Numbered from the stretch's first letter, positions 8,602 to 18,600 are shown. The stretch is 34,397 nt of DNA from CAZQXD01 sp964597315 (GCA_964597315.1 CAZQXD010000043.1:1-34397); one strand, 5' to 3'. Program-made: numbers and translations. The notes: generated by a model not told the origin, from the letters alone.

Positions 8602-11477
8602 TGTAATTCGAACACCTTGATGCGCTGGGATGCGAGTTGGGCGTCGCCCTGGGCCTGGCGGTAGGCGAGGGTGGTCTGCTGGGCCGTTTCGTCGGCCTTG
8701 TGATAGCGATAGGCCGCCTGGGCCTGGCTCTCCTGTGCCGTGTTGCCTATGGCCCGGTGGGCCAGCATGGCGTAGTAGTGGGCGGTGGCGTCCTCGGCGT
8801 CGATGGCCAGGGCCTTGGCCACGGCGGCCAGGGAATCCTGGAAACGCCCGTCCAGGTAGGCGATGCGGGCCTTGAGCTTGTGGGCCATGCGGTCGCCGGG
8901 GAAGGCGGCCAGGACCCGGTCCAGGGCGCTGTCTGCGGCCCGGTAGTTCCCCTCCTGAACCTGTAACTGCGCCCAGAACCAAGCTGTCTGGGGGTTCCCC
9001 GGCGCTTGTTTCTCCGCCTCGGTCAGGGTGCGCCGGGCCGCCGGAAACTGGCCTTCCTGAAGTTCGATGCGCGCCCGGGTGCGCAGGCAGTTGACGCAGT
9101 CTGGCTCCAGGGCCAGGAGTTCCTCCACCGCCTGCCGGGCCAGGCGCAAGTCCCCCTGGCGCAGAAAGCCGATGGCGTAGTCGTGCAGCAGGGCCGGGGA
9201 ATCCACCCCCTGGGGTTGCTGAGCCTGGACCCGCAGCCGCCCGCCGTCCCGGCTCAGGGATACGGTGACGGCGGCGATTTCCGTGACCGGCAGATGGGGC
9301 ACGGTGTCGAACCTGGCGAACCCTGGCCGGTTGGCCGACCAGGCGAACTCGGTATAGGGCCGGTTGAACTTGCGCCACAGCAGCCGCACCCGCACTGTAG
9401 CGCCTTGGGACAAGTCCCCCAGGGCGGCCAGGGGAATGGCATAGCGGGACAGGTCAGCGGTGCCTGGCGGAATCACCGCCACGTAGACAGGGGCGATCAT
9501 CTCGTGGGCGTTGCGCTTGTCGATGCGCTGGCCGTCCCGGTCCACCGCCACCACGTTGTAGATGCGGGTGTTCTCCCCCACATGGCCGTTGGGGTCCAGA
9601 GCGCCGGCGGCCAGGCGGGCATCTGGGCCGGTGGCGGTGACTTCGATCCAGGCTTCGTTGGAATCGTTGGTGCCCCCGGGGAAGGTGTGTCCCACGCCCA
9701 GGTTGCGCACCACCACGTGCAGTTCCAGGGTCTCCCCCTCCGTGACCACGGGGTGGGCGGCCCCATCGGTCAGAGGCACGATCTGCTCCCCAAAGCCCCG
9801 GACCCCGGCCACGAACAGGCGCAGAGCCTTGTCCCGCAGCGCCGCCTCGGTGGCCTGCACCATGGCCTGATCGCCCCGCAGCCAGGGCAGGGCGGTGTTG
9901 GCCGCAGCGAAAGCGTGGGAGCGCACCTTGCCATCGGTGGCCGCCAGGTCACCCCGGGTCGCCTCCACCAGGGGCATGTGGCAGTCCTGGCACTGGCGCA
10001 CCTTGGGAGGTAGATAAAACGTTCGGGCGGCGTTGTGGGCCACGCCGCTGTTGTGCCAGTTGTCGAACTCGTTTTGGCCCCGCAGCCAGCGGTAGTCGTT
10101 CACCGGGCGTTCCAGGCTGACCTTGTGACAGGTGGCGCAGAACGCCGAGCGTTGATAGAACGGCCGCAGCATATCGGCCATATGGCGTTCGGGATTGGCT
10201 TTCAGGTACAAATCGTGAAGCATCCTGGGCAGGCCGCTGGTGGAACGGGAGAAGATATAGCTGTCCTGAAAAAGATCGTTCCAGACGTAGTTGCCGTTGC
10301 CGGTATGGTTGGGAATATCGGTGATGGCGTGACAGCTCAGGCAGGTCAGCCCCGCCTGGGCCTCCACCGCCCCCTTGTCGATGTCGCCCAGCATCCGCCC
10401 GCTTAGCATCAACAGGGGGTCGTGGCAGCCGGCGCACCATTGCGATTTGATGCGCCCGGCAGCTTCATCCGCCAGGCCGTGGGCGGCCAGGTGGGATTGG
10501 ATAAACGCGTTGGGCTGTACCGGCGTATCGCGCAGGTACTCGATGGTGGCCACGTAAAACGGATTGTTGAACGAGGAAAAGCGATGGGCCGAGGACGCCC
10601 ATTGCTCCACCACATCGGCATGACAGCGGGCGCATTTTTCTGCGCCGATAGTCACCGTGGTGGCAAACCCTTGTTCGGCCACCTCCCGGCGGATGGTGTC
10701 GACGCTGACCTGGGACGGGTCGCTACCCAAGAGTTGCTGACTGTTGGTGGCCGCCGTCCCGCTGGCCAGAGACACTGGCGAAGGAAAAAAGGGCTTTTCC
10801 GGGGGGACTTCGGTGGGTGGCCGGTAGCCGTCGGTGGCAGCCTGTTTGGAGACCGGCGGGTCTGCCAGCAGCATCGATCGGGCCGCCGTGTCTGCTTGAG
10901 GCGCCACGCCGATTTCCACCGCCACCAGCACCAGGCTCAGGGCGAAGGCCGCCATCGCACCGCCGGCCATGACCGCTCGCCCCCGAGCTGGTTTAGCCAG
11001 GCCGCGATGACCGAAGTACAGCAACACGATCACGGCGGCCACCGCCATGTGGGTGTTGTAGAGCCAGTTCACCGCTCCGGTCTTGGCGTTGAACAGAAAA
11101 TACAGGCCCGAACCCAGCAGCACCCCCAGGGTGAGGAGCATCGCCCCACCGGTGACGGGCAAGCGCGGCTTGCGCCGGGCGATGGAGAGATTGCCAGGCG
11201 CGTGCCGGGCCACGAACCCCAGGGCCGCCAGCACCAGCAGGATACCCAGCAGGCTGTGCAGCAGCACCGACGCCTGGTAGAAGGCGGACACGTCACAGGC
11301 GTCGTAGGCGTCCAGGGCGCAGCCGAAGCCGTAGCGGCGGATCAGCAGGAATAGGGTGTTGGCCAGCAGCAGCCACAGCAGGACGCTCACCGGCCAGTGC
11401 CATCTTCGCTGCCCGCCGGGCAGGCAGGCCCTAAAAAATAGCGCGAGATTGCGGTGCATGGACATGACTCTGCTCAT
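8598..11477 (-). CDS. Membrane-anchored five-haem cytochrome c with C-terminal TPR domain, 959 aa
   Basis: A predicted electron-transfer protein. Residues about 20-195 contain five hydrophobic segments, some with His residues (LLHSLLGILLVL, NTHMAVAAVIVLLYFGH), so a b-type haem or quinone-facing domain is possible. The exported central part has five CxxCH haem-binding motifs: CARCH (about 282), CAGCH (349), CLSCH (377), CATCH (446), CQDCH (495), in the style of cytochrome c-554-like proteins. A beta domain follows (about 575-730) with VGHTFPGGTNDSNEAW, typical of this family. Residues about 760-950 are TPR repeats. It lies inside the operon with ATGA overlaps on both sides, though without a visible ribosome site at its own start. 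A role in oxidising or desaturating the polyketide in the envelope is inferred. Such a protein is not part of the usual enediyne cassette. Confidence 0.9.
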   Translation of the reverse strand: MSRVMSMHRNLALFFRACLPGGQRRWHWPVSVLLWLLLANTLFLLIRRYGFGCALDAYDACDVSAFYQASVLLHSLLGILLVLAALGFVARHAPGNLSIARRKPRLPVTGGAMLLTLGVLLGSGLYFLFNAKTGAVNWLYNTHMAVAAVIVLLYFGHRGLAKPARGRAVMAGGAMAAFALSLVLVAVEIGVAPQADTAARSMLLADPPVSKQAATDGYRPPTEVPPEKPFFPSPVSLASGTAATNSQQLLGSDPSQVSVDTIRREVAEQGFATTVTIGAEKCARCHADVVEQWASSAHRFSSFNNPFYVATIEYLRDTPVQPNAFIQSHLAAHGLADEAAGRIKSQWCAGCHDPLLMLSGRMLGDIDKGAVEAQAGLTCLSCHAITDIPNHTGNGNYVWNDLFQDSYIFSRSTSGLPRMLHDLYLKANPERHMADMLRPFYQRSAFCATCHKVSLERPVNDYRWLRGQNEFDNWHNSGVAHNAARTFYLPPKVRQCQDCHMPLVEATRGDLAATDGKVRSHAFAAANTALPWLRGDQAMVQATEAALRDKALRLFVAGVRGFGEQIVPLTDGAAHPVVTEGETLELHVVVRNLGVGHTFPGGTNDSNEAWIEVTATGPDARLAAGALDPNGHVGENTRIYNVVAVDRDGQRIDKRNAHEMIAPVYVAVIPPGTADLSRYAIPLAALGDLSQGATVRVRLLWRKFNRPYTEFAWSANRPGFARFDTVPHLPVTEIAAVTVSLSRDGGRLRVQAQQPQGVDSPALLHDYAIGFLRQGDLRLARQAVEELLALEPDCVNCLRTRARIELQEGQFPAARRTLTEAEKQAPGNPQTAWFWAQLQVQEGNYRAADSALDRVLAAFPGDRMAHKLKARIAYLDGRFQDSLAAVAKALAIDAEDATAHYYAMLAHRAIGNTAQESQAQAAYRYHKADETAQQTTLAYRQAQGDAQLASQRIKVFELQ

Positions 11478-12553
11478 GGGGTGGTGGTGGCGATGTCAAA
11501 GGCGGCCCGCAGGGATGGCAAGGCCGCCTCCAGACGGGCCAGGGCCTCTCCCACCTTCGCGGTGTAGCGGGGGCGCTGATCACTGAGCGCCTGGGCGGCG
11601 GCCAGGGCTTCGGCCACCGCCCCGGCCAGGGGCGTCTCCGGGGCGTCCACTCTGGCCAGGCGGGCGGCGGCCCGTTGCGCTCGTCCGGCGAACGCCTCGG
11701 CCCAGCGGGGCAGCATGCGGGTGTAGTAGGCATCCAGGGCCGATCCCGGCTCCGGGGCGCCTTGGGGCGGGTTCAGCAGCAGGGCCAGGTTGGCCACGCC
11801 AGCCAGTTCCAGCAGGCCGCTGACTCGGGGCGACAGGGGAATGTCGGAGACGATGGTGCGGCTCATCACCAGGGGAGCGCCAGGGACGAACAGAAAATCC
11901 AGGGGCACCCGCCCGGCCCCGACGATACGCCCGTCCAGAAAGCCGTCCTCGTCTTCGTCTCCCAGGCTGCCCGGCACCGGGGCGCCAGCGGGCAGGTCGC
12001 CGGCGCGATCCATGCCCCCCGCCACCCCGGCTTCGGTTTGCAAGGAGGGCGGCACCCAGAGTACGCCGGTGGTGATGTCGATGGCCCGGCTGATCACCAG
12101 CCCTTCGGGAAACCCCGGGTCCAGGGCCATGTCGGTGGTCAGCCGCCAGTTCAGGCGTTGGTCCAGCCGATAGGTCTCGCCGCCCCCGCTCGGGCCGTCG
12201 GCAGCCACCACCGCCAGCATCCGCATGGCTCCTTGGCCGATGGTCACCACGCCGCCGTGCAGGTGTTCGTTGAAGGGCGTGCCGTTGCTCAGCAGGCCGC
12301 CCCGGAACTCGCCAAAGATCTCCTGTTCGCCGGGGACATTGGGTTCGGCCACGCCGTTGTTGAAAAACGGCACCTCGCCAGCCAGCCCGGCGTCGATCCG
12401 CACATGGGTGAACACCCCGTCGGTGATAGGGGTGGCGGGCATCACCCCGGGGCCGTGGACCATGCCGTCCACGGTACGGATGACGTAACCGCCTTCCCCG
12501 GCCAGAGCCGGAGCCAGGGCCGCCAACAGGGCCATGAGCGGCAGGGGCTTCAT
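11474..12553 (-). CDS. Secreted protein of unrecognised GPG/FNNG family (copy 3), 359 aa
   Basis: Signal peptide at residues 1-18 (LLAALAPALA). Core family motifs: MVHGPGVMP (about 30), VPFFNNGVAEPNVPGEQE (about 61-77), LSNGTPFNEHLHGG (about 87-100), TTGVLWVPPSLQTEAG (about 160), GGMDRAGDLPAG (about 178), GSLGDEDEDGFLDGRIV (about 195-211) and FVPGAPL. After residue about 250 it has an Ala-rich helical tail (AEAFAGRAQRAAARLARV and further), which may form a coiled coil or TPR-like hairpin. A very similar tail is found in the preceding gene's product. It starts in an ATGA overlap with a GGAGG ribosome site. Unknown function; probably periplasmic or outer-membrane associated. Confidence 0.8.
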   Translation of the reverse strand: MKPLPLMALLAALAPALAGEGGYVIRTVDGMVHGPGVMPATPITDGVFTHVRIDAGLAGEVPFFNNGVAEPNVPGEQEIFGEFRGGLLSNGTPFNEHLHGGVVTIGQGAMRMLAVVAADGPSGGGETYRLDQRLNWRLTTDMALDPGFPEGLVISRAIDITTGVLWVPPSLQTEAGVAGGMDRAGDLPAGAPVPGSLGDEDEDGFLDGRIVGAGRVPLDFLFVPGAPLVMSRTIVSDIPLSPRVSGLLELAGVANLALLLNPPQGAPEPGSALDAYYTRMLPRWAEAFAGRAQRAAARLARVDAPETPLAGAVAEALAAAQALSDQRPRYTAKVGEALARLEAALPSLRAAFDIATTTP

Positions 12554-13614
12554 GGCCGCCTCCGCTGTTCCAGCAGGGCCGCCAGAGTCCGGGCTTTGTC
12601 GAAGGCCCGGCCGGTGGCGTCCACCACGGAGGCCGGGGCGTTCCCGGTGGGGAACTCGTAGCTCACCAGGAAGGCCAGGGGGATGAAGAACAACTGGCGA
12701 ATGGACTCCAAGCGCCAGCCGATCTCCCGCAGGTCGGCTCGGTCCTGGGGTTGGGAAGCGATAAAAGCGGCCTCGTAATTGGCCCGGGCCGCCAGCAGGC
12801 GGTCCTGGGCGTCGCGCAGCCGTTCCCTCAGCTCGTCCAGCCGCCCGCCGGTGAGGGTGTTCTCCACCAGGGGGCGCAGATTGGCCACGCCGTGGAGGGT
12901 GAGTTCCAGGGCGAACAGGGGCGTGACGGGAATATCAGTGCGGAAATGGCGCAGGTTGCCCACCGGCGCGCCGGGTAGTAGGTCGGCTTGCAGGGGCACA
13001 TTGGCGGTGGCGACGATAATGCCATCCAGAAAGCCGTCGGCGTCGAAGTCCCCCACTCGGCCCCTCAGCATCTCGCCGCTGGCCAGGCTGCCGGCCTTGT
13101 CGTAACCGCCGGGCATGTCCCGGGCCGTTTGCAGGGACAGGGGCACCTGGCGAGTGCCGGTGGTCAGCTCGAAGTCGTCCACCCGCACGATACCCTCGGC
13201 AAAGCCCGGGTCCAGGGCCAAGTCCACGGTCCAGATCATGTTGTAGTCGGCGTCGAAGCGGTAGTACTCCCGGCCCTGGTTGGGTCCGCCGGCCACAGCG
13301 TGGAGCCAGAACGCCTTGCCTTCGCCTTGGCCGCCGATCTGCAGGGTGCCAGCGTCGATGTTGCCGTTGGTGGCCGTGCGCCCGTCGGACAGCATCTGCC
13401 CCCCTGGTGTGAAAGCGGCCACGCCTTCCAGCCGGTCGGGATCAAAGCTGACGCCCCGGATGTAACCCTCGGGCAGTGGCGTATCCGGCACGATAGGTCC
13501 GGGACCGTAGAAGTAGCCGTCGTGCAGGTGAAAGACATGGTCTTCGGCGGCCGCCGACGGCGTCCCGGGCAGCCAGGCCAGTAGGGCGAGACAACAGAGG
13601 CGGAGGGGTTTCAT
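12550..13614 (-). CDS. Secreted protein of unrecognised GPG/FNNG family (copy 2), 354 aa
   Basis: The start is ATG at 13614, overlapping the DUF1702-like gene's stop (ATGA). The frame stays open upstream to about 14058, but that part is antisense-like Arg/Gly/Pro-rich sequence inside the preceding gene. Signal peptide at residues 1-22 (LCCLALLAWLPGTPSAAA). Family motifs: GYFYGPGPIVPD (about 32), LSDGRTATNGNIDAG (about 76), EYYRFDADYNMIWTVD (about 115), ALDPGFAEGIVRV (about 133), TTGTRQVPLSLQTA (about 150), GYDKAGSLASG (about 170), GRVGDFDADGFLDGIIV (about 184-200), LLPGAPV and RHFRTDIP. The FNNG motif is replaced by AFTPGG. Residues about 250-354 form a charged helical tail. Function unknown. 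Confidence 0.8.
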   Translation of the reverse strand: MKPLRLCCLALLAWLPGTPSAAAEDHVFHLHDGYFYGPGPIVPDTPLPEGYIRGVSFDPDRLEGVAAFTPGGQMLSDGRTATNGNIDAGTLQIGGQGEGKAFWLHAVAGGPNQGREYYRFDADYNMIWTVDLALDPGFAEGIVRVDDFELTTGTRQVPLSLQTARDMPGGYDKAGSLASGEMLRGRVGDFDADGFLDGIIVATANVPLQADLLPGAPVGNLRHFRTDIPVTPLFALELTLHGVANLRPLVENTLTGGRLDELRERLRDAQDRLLAARANYEAAFIASQPQDRADLREIGWRLESIRQLFFIPLAFLVSYEFPTGNAPASVVDATGRAFDKARTLAALLEQRRRP

Positions 13615-15638
13615 GGGGTGGTGTCCTCGCAAGTTTCCGTGACCGTCGCCGCCGCCGGGCCGTCGGCGAGTTGCTGGCGGATAGCGCCGCGCCAGTTGCG
13701 GTGCATCTCCTCGCCCACCTGCCGCACCTGGTCGAACCCGCCCAGGCCCGCCTGGAGCAGGGCCGGAGCCAGGCGGCGGATTGCCGGGGCGGCGCCGCTC
13801 TTGAAGGCATCCCGCACATAGCCGGGATCGGTCTGATAACGGATAGCCAGACCCATGGCCGCGCCGGTGAGGTAGTCCAGGCAGGCGGCGGCGGATCGGC
13901 GAAACGGTGTGATTTGGGCCAGCAGGGCGTCGATGCGGTGAATGCGGGTGAAGGCCACGCCCATGCCGAAGCCAGCCCGGACGTCGGCCTGAAACTGCTC
14001 CGGGAAGGCCATGATGGCCCGTTCTACCTCGTTGGCGTTGCCGCCGTGCTTGACCCACAGTGCCCGGCCTGCCCCGTGGGCGAAGGTGGAACCCAGGGCG
14101 AAGGGCAGACGCCGCACCAGGGCCGCCGCCCCGGCCTGCATCGAGTCCTTAAACAGAGCCACGGCGAAGCCCATGCCCTCGTAGGCGTAGAACTGGCCTC
14201 GCAGGTTCAGCTCGGCCAGCCGGTTGCGCACCCGCACCAGATTCACCGTGGGCGCTAGCCCGTACCACATGCCCAGGCCGGCGTAGTGCAGCCGATCGTA
14301 GCGGGGGTCGAAGGGGACCAGCCGCTGCGCGAAAGGCGTCAGGGAGCCGTCGGCGCTGGTGTCCAGGGCCGCCGCCAGACCCATCCCCACCCCCTCGTGA
14401 AAGAAGGGGCGGTCATAGTCCGGGGTCCGGGCCAGGGTCTGCGCCACGGTGGCGGCGGCGTCGCCCCTGAACTGGGTCATGAACCCTAGGATCATGTTGT
14501 GGGCGATGACCCCAGCCCCCTCCCCGGCGGTGGCGCCGATGCCCGACATGTCCACCCGGTGGGCGTTCTCGCGGTTCAGCAGCAGGGGCAAATTGTCCCG
14601 AAACCAGTTAAACAGCCGCCCCTCGGCGTAGTCGTCCCGCTGGGGCAGGGTCTGGCCCCCCACGCCGCCGATCACTACTGGATTGCCGGGATCGCCCAGG
14701 GAGAACACCCGCTCGGGGGTGACATCGGCCCACAGGATGGCGATGTCGGTGTCGATGGCGCCGATGGAGTTATTGGGGTTGTAGGCCGCCACTACCGCCG
14801 CTTTCAATTTGGCCGGTTCGATGGCCAGCCGCTCCTCCAGGTCGGCGTGGTCGCCCAGTCGGGCCTTGCCCCGCAGCCAGGCGTCCCGCGCCCCGGCGAT
14901 GGCGTCAGCCTTGGCCAGGGCGTCGCCTAGGCGCACATAGGCCAGAATGTCCGAAGGCCGCAACGGCCGCTGCTCTTGGAGGGTAATGGCCCGCTCGAAA
15001 TAGTCGATGGAGGTGTCGTTCTTCTCGAAGTATTCGGGCCAGTGGAGGTAGTTCATCCCCACCCCGTAGTTGGCGATCCAGTCGTCCGGGTCCTCTTCCA
15101 GGGCCGTGCGGAACTGTTCGATGGAGCGCTTGGATAGAAACCCGGCGCCCATGGGGCCTACCACGGGAATCTTGTCGATGTAAGCAAAGGCCAGGTTATA
15201 GCGCACCCCCGCCGCTGGACCTGGACCTGGGGCCGTGGGGGAGCAGCGCGGCGGGGCCTGGGGGTCGCAGCGGGGGTCGTCCCCAGGGCACTCCGGCGGC
15301 TCCGTGGGACAGGGGGTGGACTCACGCACCACGCCCACGAAAAAGCGGATGGGCCGGTCGTAGAGATTGGCTTGGGTGGCCAGCTTGCGATAGCGGTTGC
15401 CGGCGATGATGTCATCCGGGTGTTCCATCAGCCAGGTTTCCAGCACGTCCAGGGCGGCCCCACCCTGACCGGTTGCGGCCAGTTGGTCGGCCCGGTCCAT
15501 CACTGGGGCGCGCTCGGCTTGCAGGGCGGTGGCCGTGGCCAGGGTCCGTTCCGACGCCGAGGCGTCGGCCAGGGCGGGCTGCGCGGCGACGATGACCAGG
15601 ATGGCCAGCAGCATCGCCTTGGCAAGGGCGTTGTTCAT
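13611..15638 (-). CDS. Exported TPR protein with DUF1702-like C-terminal half, 675 aa
   Basis: Signal peptide at residues 1-25 (AMLLAILVIVAAQPALA). Residues about 40-310 are a TPR-type helical region interrupted by a Pro/Cys-rich insert (four Cys, about 105-135). This half resembles the N-terminal part of the 24030-25790 product, including NYLHWPEYF and IDTDIAILW. The C-terminal half has the repeating small-residue pattern I associate with DUF1702, a family tied to enediyne clusters: FFHEGVGMGLAAAL (about 409), LHYAGLGMWYGLA (451), FYAYEGMGFAVALF (482), FAHGAGRALWVKHGGN (517), GFGMGVAF (554), TGAAMGLAIRY (592). The DUF1702 call rests on this pattern and needs a profile search. It starts and ends in ATGA overlaps, with GGAGG before the start. 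Inferred to act in the envelope with the UnbV proteins. Confidence 0.75.
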   Translation of the reverse strand: MNNALAKAMLLAILVIVAAQPALADASASERTLATATALQAERAPVMDRADQLAATGQGGAALDVLETWLMEHPDDIIAGNRYRKLATQANLYDRPIRFFVGVVRESTPCPTEPPECPGDDPRCDPQAPPRCSPTAPGPGPAAGVRYNLAFAYIDKIPVVGPMGAGFLSKRSIEQFRTALEEDPDDWIANYGVGMNYLHWPEYFEKNDTSIDYFERAITLQEQRPLRPSDILAYVRLGDALAKADAIAGARDAWLRGKARLGDHADLEERLAIEPAKLKAAVVAAYNPNNSIGAIDTDIAILWADVTPERVFSLGDPGNPVVIGGVGGQTLPQRDDYAEGRLFNWFRDNLPLLLNRENAHRVDMSGIGATAGEGAGVIAHNMILGFMTQFRGDAAATVAQTLARTPDYDRPFFHEGVGMGLAAALDTSADGSLTPFAQRLVPFDPRYDRLHYAGLGMWYGLAPTVNLVRVRNRLAELNLRGQFYAYEGMGFAVALFKDSMQAGAAALVRRLPFALGSTFAHGAGRALWVKHGGNANEVERAIMAFPEQFQADVRAGFGMGVAFTRIHRIDALLAQITPFRRSAAACLDYLTGAAMGLAIRYQTDPGYVRDAFKSGAAPAIRRLAPALLQAGLGGFDQVRQVGEEMHRNWRGAIRQQLADGPAAATVTETCEDTTP
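15205..15323 (-). other. Pro/Cys-rich insert in the TPR-DUF1702-like protein
   Basis: This segment encodes a low-complexity insert beginning CPTEPPECPGDD and continuing with two more Cys (about residues 106-145 of the protein), ending in TAPGPGP. It interrupts an otherwise helical region and has no counterpart in the related TPR part of the 24030-25790 product. In an exported protein the four Cys could form two disulfides. Confidence 0.5.
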
Positions 15639-18600
15639 GGGGCTGCCTCCGGTGGGTCGGAGCCGATAGCGGTCAGGGTGAAGTCCAGGGGCGCGCGGCT
15701 GCGGTGGGGGGAGTGGGTCTGCGCCCGGTCCAGCCGTTGGTCCCGGGGTGGGGGGTATTGATTCAGACCCAAGTAGGGCAGCGGCTCCACCCGTCGGGGG
15801 TGGGCGGTGTAGCGGTCCCCGTCCTTGACGTAACCCACCAGTTCCAGCAGATACGTGCGCTGGTGAGTGTCCGAGGGCGGCGGTGCGTCCACCTGAAAGG
15901 AGAAGGCGATCTCGTCGCCGGACCCGAACACCGCGTAGCGGCCATCAGCGGCGGCAAGCAGGGACTCCACCGGGCCGTAGGCGGTGTAGCGCCCGGCCAT
16001 GGGACTCCACAGGGCCGAGTAGCCCACTGCGTGGTAGTCGAAACGCTCCGGGTCCCGGGCCACCAGCTCGGAAAAGCCCCGAAAGCGCAGGGTGGCTTCG
16101 GTCAAGGGGGCTTCGGTCCGCACCGACAGGGCGCTTTGCTCCAGGCTGAAGGCGATCCGGTCCCAGTACACGGCCACCCCGGAGCGGATGCGCAGGCGCC
16201 GGGAGCGCAGTTGGCCCTTCAGGGGCGCCACGGCGGTTTTGCCCTTGCCCGAGGGAATGCCCAAGGGAGCGACCTCCCGCCAGGCCCCGTCCACGTACTG
16301 GTCGATCCAGGGCCAGGGCAAATGGGGTCCGTGGCTCTGGGCCTGGGCGATCATGGAGGTGGACTCGAAATAGTAGAACCAGCCCGTGGCCAGCAGGGCG
16401 TCCACTGCGGCGGGGTCCACGCCGGGGGGTAGGGTCAGTTCGATCCAGTGGGGTTCGGCGAAGCCGACGTGGGGGGCGCGGGTGAGGAAGTCAGCGTGGA
16501 TGCCATCCACCTCGGCCAGCGCGGCGGTCAACTCGCCGCCATGGGAGCCAGTAGCCCGAGCGGCGGCGATGGGTTGGCCACTGGCGTAAAAGGCCGTGGC
16601 GGGTGGCGGCGCCGGGACCAGCCGGGAATGGGGCAGCACCTCGCTGCCCTGGGGGTGGTCCACCACCCGCAGCCGCACCCGGTCCAAGAACACCGTTTCG
16701 TGGAGTTCCTCGGTAAAGCGGATGTCCAGACGCCCGTGGCGAAGCCGCGCCTGCTCCCCCGGAATGGCGATCAGTTCCCGGTCGTTGACCGGGAAGTACA
16801 CGCCCCGGTCCAGGGGCACCCCCATGGGACCGCTGATAAAAGCGTCGGTGAAGTAGTCGAAGCGTTCTCCGTTCCAGACGAATAGGCTAGGGCAGGAGCC
16901 GGAGATGCGCTCCGATTCTGTAAAAGTATAAACCGTATCCGTGGCGTCGATCTTGAGCTTGTTCTCCACAAAACCGTTAGTCCATTCCAGGCGCAGAATT
17001 TCCACGTAATCGGCCGCGCCGATGCCCAAACGCCGCACCCCCCCCGCCGATTGAGCGTAGGCGTAGGCGCCGCCCCGGCGCACTTCGATTTGGGTCAGTA
17101 GGCCGCTGGGGGCGGCCCGGACCCCGTGGGCAAAGACTGCGATGGTGTTGCCAACGCCTTTGGTGGCGTTGCGGGCTAGGGCCAGACCACCGGCGGCGGT
17201 GACGTAGGCCAGGTCCTCCCGGCCGTCCTGGTCGAAGTCGCCAGAGATCAATCGTGCCCCGGCCGCTGGCGGGGGCCAATCCCCCAGCGCCTGCTCGGTG
17301 AAGCGGCGCCTGCCCTGGTTGCGCAGCAGCACCGCCTGGCCGTCGTCGGCCACCACCAGCAGGTCCAGCAGACCGTCGTTGTTGTAGTCCGTGGCGGTCA
17401 TCCATCGGGGCGGGTCCAGGTCCAGGTCCAGGTCCAGGGGCGTGGGGGTAGCGGGATGACGCGGATCGAGGTTCCAAAGCCACCCCACGGAGCCGGGCCG
17501 CAGCAGGGCCACGTCCAGGCCGCCGTCGTTGCTGAAATCCCCCACCACCAAGCCGACGGCGCCTGCTCCGGTCGGTAGGGTCAGGGCTGCGGTGAAACCG
17601 GTAGGGGCGCCCTGGGCCACCGTCAGGCTATTGTCTTTCAGGATCAGCAGGTCGCTCAGGCCGTCCCGGTCCAGATCGGCCACGGCCGTCGCCGTGGCTC
17701 CGGCCAGGGCCTCGGTCAGGGGACCGTGGCGATGCACGTCCTCCTGTACGAACTCCGCCTGGCCGGTATTGGTCAAGGGCGCCTGCCCGCCCCCGGCGGC
17801 GATGTCCACGTCCCCGTCCGCCTCCAGATCCACCAGCACCAGGGGGGCGGCGGCAGCGGTCAGGACCTGGGCGTAGTCCCCGCCACCGCCTACCGGGGCG
17901 CTGGCCATGGACAGCCCCGTGTCGGTGAGGGCCAGCACTCGGGGACCGGCGTCGTCAAGCCATTCCAGCCGAATAAATTGGGTGTCCGTCGGCGCCTGCC
18001 CCAGGTCCACGAAGGAGGGTTGGGTCCCGTACGCCATCCCCCGCAGCCGTCCGTCATTGCAGGCCAGGGCCAGCCCCTCCTTAGGGGTGTCTCCGGCCAG
18101 GGTCACGTAGCCGTCGGCGGCCACCGCACGGCAGCCCGGATCGACCGTGGAGACGGTGAACCGGGGCGCAACAGTGATGACTTGGAACCCACGGGCGTCG
18201 GTCGTGGCCGCCAGCACCGGTCGGGCTAGCTTGCTGGGATCTTTGCTTTTTTCCCGCCGGGAAAATTTCTCCTGTTGCTTCAGGGTGTTGAACCGGGCCA
18301 TGGTGTCCCTTGCCAGTTCCCGGTTGCCGCTGGTCTGGTAGTGCCGGTACATCTGGTACAGGGCCGCCGTGTTGTCGGGGTCCAGGGCCAGGGCATCCAC
18401 TAGGTGCTGGAGAAAGCCGGACGCGTCGCGGTCGGATCGGGCCAGCAGCGCCAGTTGGTAATGCAGATGGCTGTCGCCGGGGGCGAGTTTCAAGGCCCGT
18501 TCCCAGCTTTGCCTGGCTGCCGGGAAGTCCCCGTCCGAACGGGCCAGCACCCCTAGCAGATAATGGGCGTTGGGAAAGTCCGAATCCTGGGCCAGCGCCC

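Noticed and set aside
8602..9378. Open extension upstream of the UnbV lipoprotein start in the same frame
   Set aside because: It lies wholly inside the cytochrome gene, gives Gly/Pro/Arg-rich antisense-like protein, and would displace a perfect lipoprotein signal that begins at the ATGA junction.
13615..14058. Open extension upstream of the 354-residue secreted protein
   Set aside because: It overlaps the DUF1702-like gene, has shadow-like composition, and would bury the signal peptide that starts at 13614.
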